Shown here one piece after another: positions 11,540 through 24,462 of a stretch of 64,000 nt of DNA (within the stretch, counting starts at the first letter, position 1; every line of letters starts with the position of its first letter). The notes under the pieces were generated by a model that saw only the letters and a list, made by a program, of their open reading frames with translations, was not told where the DNA came from and ran no database searches. The stretch is from Enoplosus armatus (Eukaryota; Chordata; Actinopteri; Centrarchiformes; Enoplosidae). Where the stretch lies: contig NC_092186.1 of the NCBI RefSeq assembly GCF_043641665.1, forward strand, positions 25,825,501-25,889,500, given 5' to 3'. The translations under genes and the position numbers were made by a program.

Positions 11540-11755
11540 TCCTTTGGTTTATGACCAGATACCAGCAGAACTTGTGACATTTACATCATCAGCCGCTGTA
11601 CTTTGTGTTTAATGATAAGTAGGAAATATAAGCTATCCAAAATGCTAATCTAAGAAGGTGACATTAACATTGTTAGCATGTTAGCATGCTGACATTAGCA
11701 TATAGCTCACAGCTAAGTGCAGCCGCACAGAGCTGCTAGCGCCCCTGTACCCTCT
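11540..11755 (+). repeat. Dispersed repeat E, copy 1 (GTTAGCATGTTAGCATGCT type)
   Basis: Contains TTTGGTTTATGACCAGATAC, ATCATCAGCCGCTGTACTTT, GTTAGCATGTTAGCATGCTG and AGCCGCACAGAGCTGCTAGC in that order. The series is familiar from many percomorph genomes. A partial copy lies at 61682-61756. The interior is palindromic around GTTAGCATGCTAAC-like motifs. No coding capacity. Confidence 0.7.
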
Positions 11756-11756
11756 T

Positions 11757-12110
11757 AAGGCCAGTTCAGACCAACCGACGGCTTCGCCTGTGACTCATCT
11801 TGTCGAGTTGTCAGTGGCTGGTTTTAGAACCTAAGGCGCGTCACCTGTTTCAACAGCCAATCAGCTCATAGCGAAGTCAGTTACAAACTACACTCTCCAC
11901 TATAGTTAGAACGGAGGCGCAGAGAATCGTTTTCATTGAATCGCATTGGTGTAAACTGGCAGATTTCAGAACTTTGCAGACTGGCACATTTCAAGTAGTC
12001 TCTAAAAAGGGATGGAAGGAGGGGAGTGTCAGTGTTCCCATGTCGATTTTGAGCATTACATTTTGAGCATTTTGTTCCATTTGGCATGAATATGTTTTAC
12101 GTTTTGGCAC
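11757..12110 (+). repeat. Probable dispersed repeat (CCAGTTCAGACCAAC type)
   Basis: Starts GGCCAGTTCAGACCAACCGA and includes CAGCCAATCAGCTCATAGCG. I recognise these as parts of a short fish element whose copies begin GTTCAGACCA. There is no second copy in this window, so this rests on recall only. Confidence 0.35.
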
Positions 12111-14731
12111 CACAGTTCCCACCGCGCTTCGGTTATATGAACAAGATGATGTTGCCGTCGAGTCAGTCAGTTACAGTCGCTGTGTGGCTATATCTGACTG
12201 TTGTTTTCTTGACCTAAGGTTTTTCACATCTTGGTGAACCTGCACCACGGAGCTGCTAGCAGTTCCTGTTTTCACTGTAAGCATGAACGTACAGACAATA
12301 AATACTGGATTTGAAGTTATTGAAATCATTTTTCCCCTATGACTTCTAAAAAGGTCTGTGGACATCACCGAACTGATGTCAGTAATATGTGGATGACATT
12401 GGTGTATTCCTTCTTAGGTGCCAAGAGTTAAACAGACCAATTCAATCAATAAACTCTGCAAAGAAAGCCTAATGGGTGGGTTTCCCAGGAGACTTTTCTG
12501 TAGCTATGTTTAGAGAGGAACCTGTATGGTATTAGCCTACTGACTCTCTCACTAATAACTCCACAGTTTAAATGCTCAGTTTACTCAAATCACCAGGTGT
12601 CTGTTCTACAATCAAAGCTTTGCTTGGCTGCTGAATGCTTCACCTGTTGCATAATTCAGTGTGTCTGCTGAGGGGACGCGGCGATATATTCTGTGTTTCG
12701 GGAGCTGTTGGGAACGGTGGCACGCTTTGGCCCTCCGACGTGGAGTAGCAGTTGATCAATGAAAGTGATTAACCTCGGTGTGAATCACAAACAGCAGGCC
12801 GGATGAAGGGAAGTGTCGGGGGTCTTAATTCGGCCTCTGCTCTCTCTCTCATCAGTCATTAGGGTGCACAGACTGTAGTCAGTTCCTGGCATTAATTGGC
12901 GGCTGCACAGTCTGCCGGACAGGATCACATTTCTGCTCAGACTTCCCCAGTATCCCTGCGGTCTGGTGAGCTGGATGGGGCGTTTACTCCACATTAAAAA
13001 AGGAAAATGAATTGGTTAATTAGTTACCCTTCGCCCTCGTTCGGCGTATCAGGGAGCAGACGCGGCCGCCTGGATCTCCTCTGGGAAGCGTGCTTCCAAT
13101 CCAAAATCCAAACTTGGGTGAACACATTCTACTGGGCCGGAGCACAGCGTTTTTTCCTACCACTACCAGCTACACTGGGCTCACACATCAAGATACACCT
13201 GCTATCCTCACATCATACACCACACGTCTGTTTGTTTTCATTCATGTATACATACAGTATATGTATATATGAAGTAGTATTTATTGGAGTGTGGCAGATC
13301 TTTACATATAAGCCACGAGGTCACAGAGGTAGCACTGTTGAACAAAGCCAAAACCAACTTCAAATGTTAGACCTTGAGAAATCAAATGCCAAATTGAAGT
13401 GGTTACTGGGACACAATGGGACACAGCAGAACGGCATGCTGTTTGACACTAACTGTTGCCCATTTTCTTGCTCCTATGGTTGCCCGTGTCTACATTAAAC
13501 ATAGAAACAACTGACTGCATCAGATAGTGTTATCCATGTCAGTATTTGTTCCGAACATTGCTAGAAGCGCGCTGTACGTTTAAGGCACACTCTGCTGGGG
13601 GAAACCAGTGGAAACCAAGTCGTTTTAAGTTCGCCGCGTCTGTGATTCCGTCCGTGATAAAAGAAGGCGCTCCGCCGGCGGCAGGTAGCGAGGCTGATAA
13701 GCGACACCGAGGAGCTGAATTGTCTTTAGAGGAAGCTGACAGCTGTTGTGAGCCTGTTCAGGACTGATAGCGCACTATTGAGCTCTGAAAGCTCTGTGCA
13801 GAGACAGGCCCCCAAATGTCTCCCTGCTGCTGCCAAATACTATGTTCCTGTAAAGTGACAGCTCCCCCAGAAAAGAGGCACCCGGAATGCATCGCAATAC
13901 GAGAGAATCCCCCAGCAGAGCTCACTTCTCTCATTTTTTTCGCCGCCTCACTGCCGTCTTTCGCATGATTTCATTGTATTTATATCTTTATTTTCGGTGA
14001 TTTTTGCTGATATTTTAGGCCACACCGTTCTGTCACTAGTGGCAGTGATACAAGACTTTTGCATTGCAGAGCCATGTGAGTCATAATCTGCTTTTCCAAT
14101 TGAATTATCTGATAAACAAGAAATCCATCATATATTTGATTGTGCCATAAAGATTTCAACCTCCTGCATTTTTACAGTGTATATTGTGTTCATTCTGTAA
14201 TGATGATGACCGCCATGCTGTCTCTGTGCTCTCACACCGCCTGAGGAGTCCTTCTTACATGTGGAGGGCTACTTTCGGGTTGTTAGCGGCGACTCCTCAG
14301 GTGGCCTGTCGGTAGCCAACACAAAACAAAACGGGGAGTTGCGGCTTGTGAGGGAGCAGCGCCGAGCAGCCAAGTGTCTCCGCCAAGAGCAGGATCATGT
14401 CGGATCGCATTCACATCACATTTTCGCCGTGAAGACATTTCACCGCCGCAGCAGCGAAGAGCGGACACAGCAAAACTAGTACATTTCCGTCGAAAAAAAA
14501 AAAAAATATATACAAAGCAAGTAGGAAAGGGTTCATCGCCAATTTCACAAAAGACATGGTGCATTTAGACAAGCAAGGAGACACAACGGACCTCATTCAT
14601 TAAAAAAAGTGCGTACGAATGGGTTCTGGGATTCATCAGTATTTTATTACCTGAATTTGTCCGTACTCCTGCGAACAAATGTAGGACCGCCTCAGGTGAT
14701 GAAGGCCCGGCTGTCTAAATGTAAAATGTAA
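12111..14731. other. Longest repeat-poor stretch; no gene recognised
   Basis: About 2.6 kb in which I can identify no dispersed repeat. It includes the longest open frame in the window (13007-13498, 163 codons), which has no recognisable domain, an unremarkable start context and a frame overlapping it in another phase. GC-richer stretches at 12785-12990 and 13640-13920 lack coding signals and are the kind of sequence where conserved non-coding elements occur. This is inference only. Confidence 0.4.
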
Positions 14732-14757
14732 ACACACACACACACACACACACACAC
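14732..14757 (+). repeat. (AC)13 microsatellite
   Basis: Perfect AC dinucleotide tract of 26 bases. Confidence 0.95.
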
Positions 14758-16363
14758 CCAGGCTTTAATAGACAGCCGTTCATTTGCGAATGCGTCGGCC
14801 AAATGTATTGAATAACCATGACATGTCATCATAATCATATATATCATAATTTAAATACTCAACGATAAAAAACTGGTCTACTCCCACCGATTTCTAGTGC
14901 CATGATGTCATCACTCTCACCCCTCACTTCTTGGACTTGATGCCACCGGATCAGGTGGTACTCCTTAGTAGCCTCCACTTGTTTCTTTCTTTCTTCCTTC
15001 TTCTGGTCTGTTATTCTTTTTTTTTTTTTTTTTATACCTGAGCTGCAGTCCGTATCTCAGGGGGACATGTTCACATCACCGCCTCAGTTATCGCAGCCCA
15101 CAATGATTCCGATTCTCACTTATTTTGTGTGCATTTCTACGCACATATTAGAACGAGTGAGGTCCAGTGTGTTCACTCGGCTGCAGACTCCACCGGGCAT
15201 CTAATGGCCGCTTGTGTTTGGGACACGTTATTGTCAATCAAATCTCTTTCTCACGCATGAGCACCTGACTGCTGCCTGTCTCAACGTTTCTCAACTCCTC
15301 TAAAGGAGGGGGGGGGCAGGGCGGGGGGCAGGACAAGCTGTCAACACAACATTCACACACTTATCACCTTATAGCATCCTCGTCAGACATGTGGGGAGAG
15401 ATAATGGGAGGACGGAAAACAAAGAGAACAAAGAGGACAGCTGCCGTGATGAGACACGATTCAGCGCGACGACATGTCTGGAACATGCGGTACCTCAGCT
15501 CACCGTCAAACCGTCAGCACCAAACAAAGGCCTTCAATGATACAATCATTTTTAATTTTCAGATCCATCAAAGCCCGCAGCCTTTAAGATGCTGATGGCT
15601 TCAGAGCTCCCTCTGAGAGCAGCAGCAGCAGCAACAGGCAGCTGTGGAAGGCCGCTCGCTCTGTGGATCTTTATCTTTAAGCGCCGCCGCAACATGGAAG
15701 TGTTGAGCGGCTGTGTTGTTGAATACCGACGAACCCCTCGTCGCTCTCCGTCCCGGATTTGTTGTTAACTAATGTTGAACTCTGCTGGCATGAAGAAGAG
15801 GCTCGCTAATAACTCTCTGAAGATTTGTTTTGCTCTGTGTTGGAAGCATTTCACAAGTTCCGCGCGGTGTTTTTTTCATTGACGATCAACGATCTGCGGC
15901 TCGTTTCGTCAGCCTTCAGATTGAGGAGGGGAGCAGGGAAAAACAGCCACTTTGTTGTGAATTTGAGACGAACTAATTGGTCATTTTAAATTCTAAAGAA
16001 CGTTTATTTTGTCTCTGCAGTCACAGCGCCCGGTGCTGTGTTTGTTTAACAAGCTTGCTGACAGTCAGTGTTATGAGAGGCCGTGCTAATAGTGTGAGTG
16101 AGGGTGGATGACGTTATTCCTGCAATGAAAGGCTGTGTGCGACATGACGGCCAGACACTCCGGTCCTATGCATATTAAAGGCTCCCCAAAGGGCCCCGTG
16201 GCCTCTCTCACCACATATCACGGTGGGGTTTAGGATGAGCCAATGCCACTATGTGACCTGCCGCAGTTCAAAGCCAGATTTTGAAGTGAAAATCATGCTG
16301 ATTATCTACATTACGAGCACCTAATCTACCCTCACTGATATACCCCCATACCACCCCCATACT
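14758..16363. other. No gene recognised; repeat-poor
   Basis: Holds a T17 run (15017-15033), a near-G9 run around 15308 and an AGC trinucleotide tract near 15618-15634. The sequence is otherwise unique and moderately GC-rich between 15600 and 16060. A TTTTGTCTCTGCAG at about 16008-16020 resembles a splice acceptor, but the following sequence is closed in at least one frame and not recognisable. Confidence 0.4.
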
Positions 16364-16680
16364 AGAGCCGCACGATCATGGCCAAAATGATGATCGTGAT
16401 TATTTTGATCAATATTGAGATATTGAGATAAACAGAGCCCCTCTTTCACTTCCATGTTGCGCTACATTCCTGCTGATGTACAAATCTTTGCATCAGATTA
16501 AGACCGGCCCTTATTCACGGTGCATCTCCCGGAAGAAGAATATAAATAATATTGTGTGCACTCTTGTGTGCATATGATTTGTTCTGGTGTTCTTGACATC
16601 ACTTGCCTTAAATCTGAAATACTTCCAGACAACGGATTGTGGTCCGTTTCGAGGGACTAGCTCTTTGCCTTCTGCTGCCG
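16364..16680 (-). mobile_element. hAT transposon deletion derivative with BED-finger start (copy G1)
   Basis: Read on the minus strand, 16680 to about 16590 encodes ELVPRNGP followed by SVVWKYFRFKASDVKNTR. This fits the beginning of the BED zinc finger at the amino terminus of many hAT transposases (W-x-Y-F-x-F core). The finger's cysteines and histidines are lost because the frame jumps after ACAAATCATATGC into the element's 3' region (16545-16440). The end is AGAGCCGCACGATCATGGCC on the plus strand. The derivative at 36311-36973 shares the coding block, the same internal junction area and a 3' block with over 20 identical consecutive bases. Confidence 0.8.
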
Positions 16681-19374
16681 ACATTAAAATTGTGTTTATT
16701 TACATTTTAAGCAATCATTCCATCGCTCCTGCGCTTTTGCTCCCAAGTAGTTCGTTTCATCTTCTTGATAAAATCTCCAACAGAAACAGACGTGGTTTCT
16801 GAGACGTCGGTTTTAGTGACATGTCAAACGCCACACATCCTACCTCTACCTCTCCGGCTTCTGTCTCTCCACACCGAGTTTGCCATTGATAATGGCCATC
16901 AATAATAGAAGGTTTCATTTCATCACGCGTTTCATTTATATTTTGTTTAGCAGCAAAGCACAACAAATCTGTCTCACATGCCCATATGACTCCAGGAGAG
17001 AGTGATCTCAGGGGGCTGATGACTGCTGTAATCGACATGCACGTGTGAGAATTGTATTGTAATTGTAACTGAATTGGAAGAGAGACATATGTCCTTTATT
17101 CGGACCATGGCTGAACTTATAGAATAGAAATAGATCCCTCACCTTCCTTCTTAAAATAGAGGTTGATATGTCTGCGCAGTTTTCTCTTAGTTAGTGGGGA
17201 TGAGATGAGACATTTTGTGGTTTATTGTAATCAAACAGGTGTATATTTACATAGAAATTGCCTGGTGCAGCAACATGCATCCGATTGTAATTGAGGGCAA
17301 AGACTCATCAAATCCAGATGTACTAATCCCTATTTACACCAGGTGTTAGCATGTAATCTGTCCCCGGATGTCTGGATGATGGCATCTGATCACAGGCGTT
17401 TTGCATTCACACCGTTGTGTGTGCATTTTTCCTGATACAGATACAGATCCCACGCCTATGCCAAGTGGAAATGGGGTCTAACACAGAGATCCATGAATCC
17501 AAAACATCTGGACAGAGGCCATGTTACTGATAATAAACTATGGACTATAATCAAACCTGGAAGGTGGGTTGAAGCAGTGAATCAGCTAGACTTATTTAGC
17601 ACTCCAAATCCAAAAAGGAAGGGTTCATTTTAAAGGATTTCAATATTTGGGGAGGAGGTGATGTCACTATAAATGTCTACTAACTATTTCAGTGATGGAA
17701 AGAGAAATGGGATTTTAATGTGTGTACTGAAACAAATGCAATGCCACAGCCTGGATGTGAGGTTAATGTAAATGCAAGGTTATGCTAACTAATGCTAACT
17801 TGATACTGGAAGTGACCATACCGTAGCATTATCACCACCAACTGGCAAAGAAGAGACAGCTGGTGTCACCAGTCTTCAACCCCCAAATGGAGCTTACAGT
17901 AGGAGAACTTTAGCCCACGATGGTGACATAAAGATATATTAGCTAGTTAACTAAGTTCACTGGTTATCTACTGCAGAGTTTATTCGACATCCAGCCAGTG
18001 AGCGTAGGAGCGCCCTGCTGTTCGCGTATCCTGTGCGCGGAGTTTCAGACCCTCAGAGTTTCGGACAACGCTGCCAGAAATCTAGTTGAATCGTAAGCTC
18101 GCGACAAGATAAAGATCCGCCCTTTTGAAGCTTTTCAAAACTTTTCTCCCAACATATGAGCATCAATTTCCAGATCACCAGTGACAAGGTTTCAAACCTT
18201 GAACAGTGTCAAATCTGAAAATCTGAAAATGTGTTGGAGAAACTATCAAAACATTATGTAAGCCTTCAAAACTTCAATCGTCAAAACCTTTTTCATTAGA
18301 TTTCAAGCATTCAAACACTGAGCTTCAACCTTTGGAAGCCTTTTCCCCCCGTTTCGAAATATATATTCAATCCCATAAGCCTGTGCTTAACTGACATCTG
18401 TCTGACCCTCCTGTTAGTTTAAGTAAAGACACCTTTACAGGTGTGCAGGGCCTAAATGTGACACTTTGTACTTCCAACCATCCACTTGAACCTCCTCCCT
18501 CAGAGGTTTTTGCCGTCTTCTGCTGTCGCACATCATCTATCTCACTTCTCTGTCTCCTTTGGAAGTACATCCAAAGTTTTTAATCAATGAAAAGTATTAA
18601 CATCTCTTAAAGTCTCTTAAATTTAAAATGAATGCCCGTCCCACCAAGAACTAACTTGTACATGCGGCATTTCATCGAGTCATTAGAATTCGACAGGCGC
18701 GCTCGCAGCTCCAGTCTGTCTGTTATAATCTTTACAGCCCTTTGATCATGAGCTGTGTCTTGAAGTCAAAATGGAATAATTTTCGTCTAATGGCTGGTTC
18801 GGTGCTTCGGATGAAAATGAGATCAATTCCTTCACGATCGCATGTGTTTGAATCAGTCAGGCTGGTGTGTACAGCCAGTTAATTGGTCTTATCATCTTGT
18901 TCTGGTGTTTGCTGCATTTGGAAATGTCTGACACTAGCTCCATTTACAATTGGAGGTACATGCTATTAAAAGTCAAAGCCTAAATCATAGGTGCATCATA
19001 CGGTACGCTTTAGTCCTGCATTTCAACCATAGACAGAATGACAGGCACTACAATCTATTTTAATATTGTAACACTTTAGGGTTGTGTAAGCCAGACAGAA
19101 ATGAAACTTTTGGTTGTCGTCTTTTTAAAGTGCTCACTGCAAGCAGCCGTCTACCCTAAAAAGATTGTTTTTTAAGAAAAAAGCCCCAAAATGTCTCTCT
19201 AACATCTCTCTGGGACTGTAAGTGGACTGTGGTTTTGTAGTGATGAGTCTCCTCAACTAAAGCATCTACACATTACATTCATTTCAGGAGTTGAAGGAGT
19301 CCCACTTTCCAACTTTTTGGCATATCATATCAATAATGATGTGCCTTTCTTTTCAAAATCAGGACAGCCTTTCT
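16681..19374. other. No gene recognised
   Basis: Mostly unique DNA. A stretch at about 17325-17420 (TTTACACCAGGTGTTAGCAT, then ATCTGATCACAGGCGTTTTG) resembles a fish repeat containing ACACCTGGTATTAA, with a possible partner at 30105-30180. Frames 16757-17038 and 18367-18570 are not recognisable. Confidence 0.4.
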
Positions 19375-19960
19375 TTCTTTGTGGATAAGGTTAGAGATGC
19401 CAGGGCCGGCGTCGTCCCCTCTTCCACTCCCCTTTTCTGCTGATGCAACTCGGCCGTCCATTTTGGACAGCTTCTCTACTGTTGCTCTCTGCAGGACCTC
19501 TTTGATCTGGTCGGCAGTATGAAACCCTTCCTCAAGCCCCGTAGATATTTTACCAACCTACATGCTGTAAAATGTACTTGGGTCTATTGGTCCGTGCCTG
19601 GTCCCTATTATAAAAAGCTCCCCGCAATCTGGTTGTGTCTCATCTTATTTTAAGCGTGCAGTTCGGCCTCTTGATCCATCCCTTCCCAAAAACTATAGGT
19701 CTTTTATCGCTAACATTTTAGGGAAAGTTGTTGCCAAACATCTCACTACTGTCTTGACTGCACACCGAACACGTTAGATTCCAACCTGGTTTCCATTTGA
19801 AGCACTCCACCGAAACAGCTCTTCTCAGAGTCTCCAATGACACAATGGCGTCTTCTGATGTTGGTGAATGCTCTGTTTCGGTGCTGCTGGATCTACCACC
19901 TTCTGGTAAAGAAGGTGTCTGTAAAGCAAGTAGGCTTCAGCTGTTATCTCAATGTGCCAG
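19375..19960 (+). pseudogene. Non-LTR retrotransposon reverse transcriptase fragment
   Basis: Translations in shifting frames give pieces typical of L2/Maui-like LINE ORF2: FFVDKVRDAR, then SLQDLFDLVGSMKP, then a degenerate KNYR..IANILGKVVAKHLTT, then HSTETALLRVSND and GECSVSVLLDL. The order matches the region leading into the first catalytic motif of reverse transcriptase. The frame is lost right after VLLDL, so the catalytic aspartate segment and everything downstream are missing. There are several frameshifts and stops; this is an old 5'- and 3'-truncated copy. L2 rather than another clade is my best guess. Confidence 0.8.
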
Positions 19961-21324
19961 ATACATATTTGATTTCATATCTTCTGCTGCTCATCTGATT
20001 TGCTGGTTGTAGCTACAGGTAGGAAACAATTAGATTGCAGATATAAACCGAATCTTTGAGTTTTAGTGACGAACTTAGGGACTGTTGAAAGCTATTTTAA
20101 GTTAGAATTGATAGAATACTATAGAAACCTCAACCCGCACCATAGCAGTGTCTTTCTTTTCATCTTTTTCATTACCAGCTACCCAAAACCAAAGAGCAAC
20201 AAACCCCTCGAAGCACATAAATCCGAATAGAACCCGCCGTCTGTCCTCTCCTCCTTGAATTAGTGACACGTCAGCTGGGAAGGTCCTGACTTGGCCTGCA
20301 GCGTTGACCTCGTCTTTCGACCCCCTTGTTCTAACCTTGTTTTACCCTTGACTTTGCTTCCCTTGGATTTGGCCCCAGCTCAAATCTGAATCCGGCCAAG
20401 GAAGTCAAGCCGCTGAGTGAGTCACTGTGGCTCAGGCTGAGATTACTGTCAGCCACTCATCCATTTGAATTCAGCCATTTCTGTGCCAGTTTTTAGACAG
20501 TCCGTACCTAAGCTAAACTGATGTGGAAGTGTATTGACAATAGGCCTAAAAGGTAATTTTTCTCAAATTCTGACTGAAGTCACCTGAATGAATGCTGTTC
20601 TCTCAGCTATATTAGCTCTTATCGCCGCAGATTCTCCCTGTTTGCTAACGGTATTGTCTACAAGCTATTTACCTGGTTATTGTGGCAGGAAATTATACCA
20701 CAGCCTTTGAAAAGCGAGGATGTGCTTGACAAGGTATGACAATGACAATGTGTTCACCCTCACTGTCTGTACTTGAACTGGTAACAGTGGTGAGGCCGGT
20801 CGATAGGATCGATACAAACTGTACAGTTATTATGTAGTGGTAGTAATGGTGATGTATTAATAGGGATGTGTACTCTTTCATAACTTGATATGAGGTATGT
20901 TATTGGTGGTATGTAAAGAAGCACACATTCTAGTGTTAGTGTTAGTGAGCCTTCAGGTTAACATGACAAAATGTCAGCTGATGTTATTCTCCACACCAGT
21001 CACCAGCCAAATCTGGCCCACCGACCATTTTCTAATTCACAATGAAAATAAATTGATTCACACTTTTTTGTTTGTTTGTACCAATTAGTAAATGATGTCC
21101 CTTGGCTGTTATTTGGGACGTTGTATATCAGCTATCTGTGCAGTGCGCAGAAGCGGTGCCACCTGGTTTCCAGAAGCTCATGTACGCCTGACCTGCGCTG
21201 GGGCACGTGGGAGAAGTTTGCCTTCAAGGCTTTCTTCCAGACAGCCTTTCCGACAGAAAGACAGGACTTCCACCCAGGAGACTGCTGTTCGTGTCCCATA
21301 CAAAACCAAAAGTCCACGTTTGAC
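19961..21324. other. No gene recognised
   Basis: Unique-looking DNA. Direct TTAGTGTTAGTG repeats occur near 20932. Frames at 21076-21336, 21092-21373 and 21132-21317 overlap on both strands and are not convincing. Confidence 0.4.
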
Positions 21325-21405
21325 TTATTATTTTAACCCAAACCATGATCTTTGCCTAAACCTAACCAAGTAGTTTTGGTGCCTAAACCTAACCAAACCG
21401 CGACC
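21325..21405 (-). repeat. Dispersed repeat F, copy 1 (minus strand)
   Basis: The complement reads GGTTAGGTTTAGGCACCAAA, then CTTGGTTAGGTTTAGGCAAA, then GATCATGGTTTGGGTTAAAA. The plus-strand copy at 34603-34680 matches the same order, and a more degenerate one is at 35975-36040. A very common percomorph element with no coding capacity. Confidence 0.75.
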
Positions 21406-23499
21406 GTTTCACAACATTAATCACATGTAAGAAAGGCTTTCTGGCAGAAAGGCCTGTGGCCTATGAACGTTTGTTTATTAACTGGCCCCTGGCCTCGTGT
21501 CATCTTGCAAAAGTGGCCCCCGGGCAAAGCAAGATGAGTATCCCTGCTCTACACTTTGCTAGTGTGCCATACACATTTGGTATGGAAACTGACGGCCCCC
21601 ACAGGTTGCTATTTCCACCAGTACACTACAATATGTAATGGGCAGACTCGTGCATTCATGGTCCTCAGAGAACAAACCTGTTGTAGACAGTCCCTGAACT
21701 TTTCTCTAGTGCCACCTAGTGAGACACAAGTCATTTTAGAATCCAACCAGCAGAAGTGAAAGAAACAACCCTTTTGTTATAATGAACCCACCATTTTCTG
21801 CAGTGTTTTTAACTCCACAGATGATGAGGCTCTATGGGCCTGGTCATACTAGTATTTATAAGCATTTTGGACCAAAATCAAGTCCTTTTAAAAGAAATCA
21901 GTGGATTCACTCATAAAGCCAAAAACAAATTCACGCAGTGCTTTCACAGAGTTCTATTTTGGTTTAGGATTGACAGCCAATTCACATTACACCCGTGTTG
22001 TTGCCGGTATTTGTTTTGTGGCGATGTGGTCTTAATGATGGTGGACCTGCTCGATTTGCAGGTCGCGCAGGGATCAAGGTGCAAGGTGGCGTGGGAAAAG
22101 GGTGGACTTTGGATGTAGCCAGAGAGCCTGAGGCTGAGTAAAACGGCAGCCTCTAAGGGTTGCTAACAGGGCTTCAGACTTTTACCCCCTATTCACTCAA
22201 AAACTGACTGGGCGCCATGGCAGGAAGTCTTTCATTGTGAACTGAACCGTGAAATAACACCCTGACTCTGACCCACCGTGACTCAAGACTCAATATGGCT
22301 CGGCTGCACAACCTTGGGAAGTTGAGAAATTCAACTTTATGAAAATGTCGCAGGGGTGACAATCAATCGCATTCATTTTGATTCCCTTTTGGAAACAGAA
22401 GCACAACTACTAAGTATGTCAAAATGGAGCTGATTGTCACGATTAACAGCTTCCCTGATTCTTTATGTGACAGCTAACAAGCTACAAGGACTTGGATGGC
22501 AAAAAAAACAAAACGTATTAAAACACATGTAGAAACACATCGCCCTGGAAATGAATTACTTGGTTGTGTACTGGTGTCGTGGAAATGGGATAAAATGACT
22601 GCGAACGGGTTTAGTGTTCAGCAGTAGCTCAGTTTGTCCTTCCTTTCAACAGCATTCTAGTTCATGGTCCTTAGCTGATCCTGAGAATTGGGTTTTTCAT
22701 AGTTGGAGGACAGCAGCCTCACAAATACAAAATGTCTCTGAGCTGAGTGCCATGGATCAAAAAAGGAAGACGTTTGAGAACACAAAGCTTTTCCAACGTG
22801 ACCGTTTTGTTACGGCAAACGTTTTGCATGTTCATGCCTCAGACTGGAGCTGCAGTCCTGCTGTGACCTCCCACGTTGCCGCTAATGCCTTCCCACCATT
22901 TTGTCATGCAGAGCTCGATCTTGTCGGTCACCATTGTCCTGTCCCTGCTCGTCTTTTACTTTGAGGTTTCACAGGTTATTTTGTCACATGAGCGATTCCT
23001 TTGGCGGATATGAATCATGCCCATATGTCCAGTACATGATGTGCCCGCACGGTCATCCGTGAGCTGAATAAGGAGAGGACTGGCAGGGTGCTGGCCCTGT
23101 TTTCTCTGGGAGCGTGACGTCCCCGGTGGCAGGAGGTTTGGCTTCTGGCTCGACGGCAGCCTGGCCCGGGCTCTGAGGGGATGTGACCCACTGAGCCTGG
23201 CAGAGCCCCCGGCCCCGACAATCTGCCTGCTTCCCTGGATACTGCTGGGCAGGGCTGCAGAGCAACGCCTCAAATGTCACAGCATCAGGGGAATATCATG
23301 CCAAGGAAAAAAAACAGATAAACAAAGCAGTACATCAATGTTCAACAAAAATCAACACCAAGACTGTGCACCCTCACCATCATCACCACAACTGCAATAT
23401 CAGTATTTTCAAAGAAATCTAATAATTGTTGCACTGGAAAATGCACTTTGTAGAGGTACCGTAGACCAGAGTGTGTATTTTAAACTCACGCATGCATGA
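21406..23499. other. No gene recognised
   Basis: Unique-looking. GC-rich at 23090-23270, where three minus-strand frames overlap in different phases and none shows a known domain. The 116-codon frame 22614-22964 is not recognisable. GTGCCACCTAGTGAGACA at about 21709 is a motif common in fish repeats, but the surrounding element is not definable. Confidence 0.4.
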
Positions 23500-24062
23500 A
23501 TGCAGAAAAACATAAACATAGATGGACGCAGACGATGGCATCACTTCTCTAAAACTAGATTTTCAAGATCGGTTGCGGGGAGTTTTGCCTGTTGCTGGGG
23601 CCAGAAAACGCCAAGTTGGGCGAAACGTACAAAATCCCCGCGGAAGTATTGGCTATATTTTGAAAGAGAATCCGGCTCAAGTTGAGATGTCTTGGAGCCG
23701 GCATCAAGCTGCCATTATCAGCATCTTAAATGTGTTATCAAACAGTTCCCTGTTTACACATCCAGCAGACATCGGGATCTGGTTTGGTATCCGCCAACTC
23801 CAGAGGGAAAGATCCGTCTCTTTAGCTGCTAAATGCTCCGCCACGTTCACCAGCTAGTCTCTCAACCATGTCTGTCTGCTGTTTGCTGCTGGACAGGTAG
23901 TGTACAGTGGGTTTTTTTTTTTAGAGCTTGAAAACAGCTGCCTGCTGCTGCTGGAAACCAGGTTGACGAGCGCTGTGAGAGTGAACCGAAACAGTAGAGT
24001 TTGCAGGCCGTAAAAACCAAAACTGAGCTGATATGGAGTTGGTGACAATTCTCTGTGTGACA
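23500..24062 (+). repeat. Probable dispersed percomorph repeat
   Basis: The blocks AAGATCCGTCTCTTTAGCTG, TGTTTGCTGCTGGACAGGTA, CCGTAAAAACCAAAACTGAG and GGTGACAATTCTCTGTGTG follow each other in an order I recognise from other percomorph genomes. The 111-codon frame 23522-23857 lies inside it and could be a remnant of an element-encoded protein, but I recognise no domain. No second copy in this window; class unknown. Confidence 0.45.
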
Positions 24063-24427
24063 CCTTTCACATTACATGTAGCCATTTGATATATTGTCAA
24101 TTTGGAAATAAAGATGTGCAGCTTCAAGGCTTGTGGCAGCGATGGCTGAATCGGCTGAATCACGTTTCAAGTTCCTTTGATTTCCAATAATTCATTCTGT
24201 TGGGCAATTGAAAGAATAGATTGGAATTTCAATAGTATGATCAGTGTTTTTTAGTTCCGTTGAGTTTTTACGCTTACGTAGTGTGCTTGAATTTCGTGTC
24301 TGGAACGTCAACACCAAAAACTGCTGCTCAAACAAAACCTATGGAACGATGGATTTGGATATTGCGTCAGTACAGGTGTTGGTTACACACAGCTCTTCCT
24401 ACACCAGTTTGAGTATTGTTGCTCACT

Positions 24428-24430
<3 letters not shown>
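24063..24430. other. No gene recognised
   Basis: Unique AT-rich sequence between the repeat to the left and the CA microsatellite. Confidence 0.4.

Positions 24431-24460
<30 letters not shown>
24431..24460 (+). repeat. (CA)15 microsatellite
   Basis: Perfect CA tract of 30 bases. Confidence 0.95.

Positions 24461-24462
<2 letters not shown>

Noticed and set aside
13007..13498. Longest open frame in the window (163 codons, plus)
   Set aside because: No recognisable domain, overlapping frame in another phase, no splice or promoter support, and a length that can occur by chance in 64 kb.
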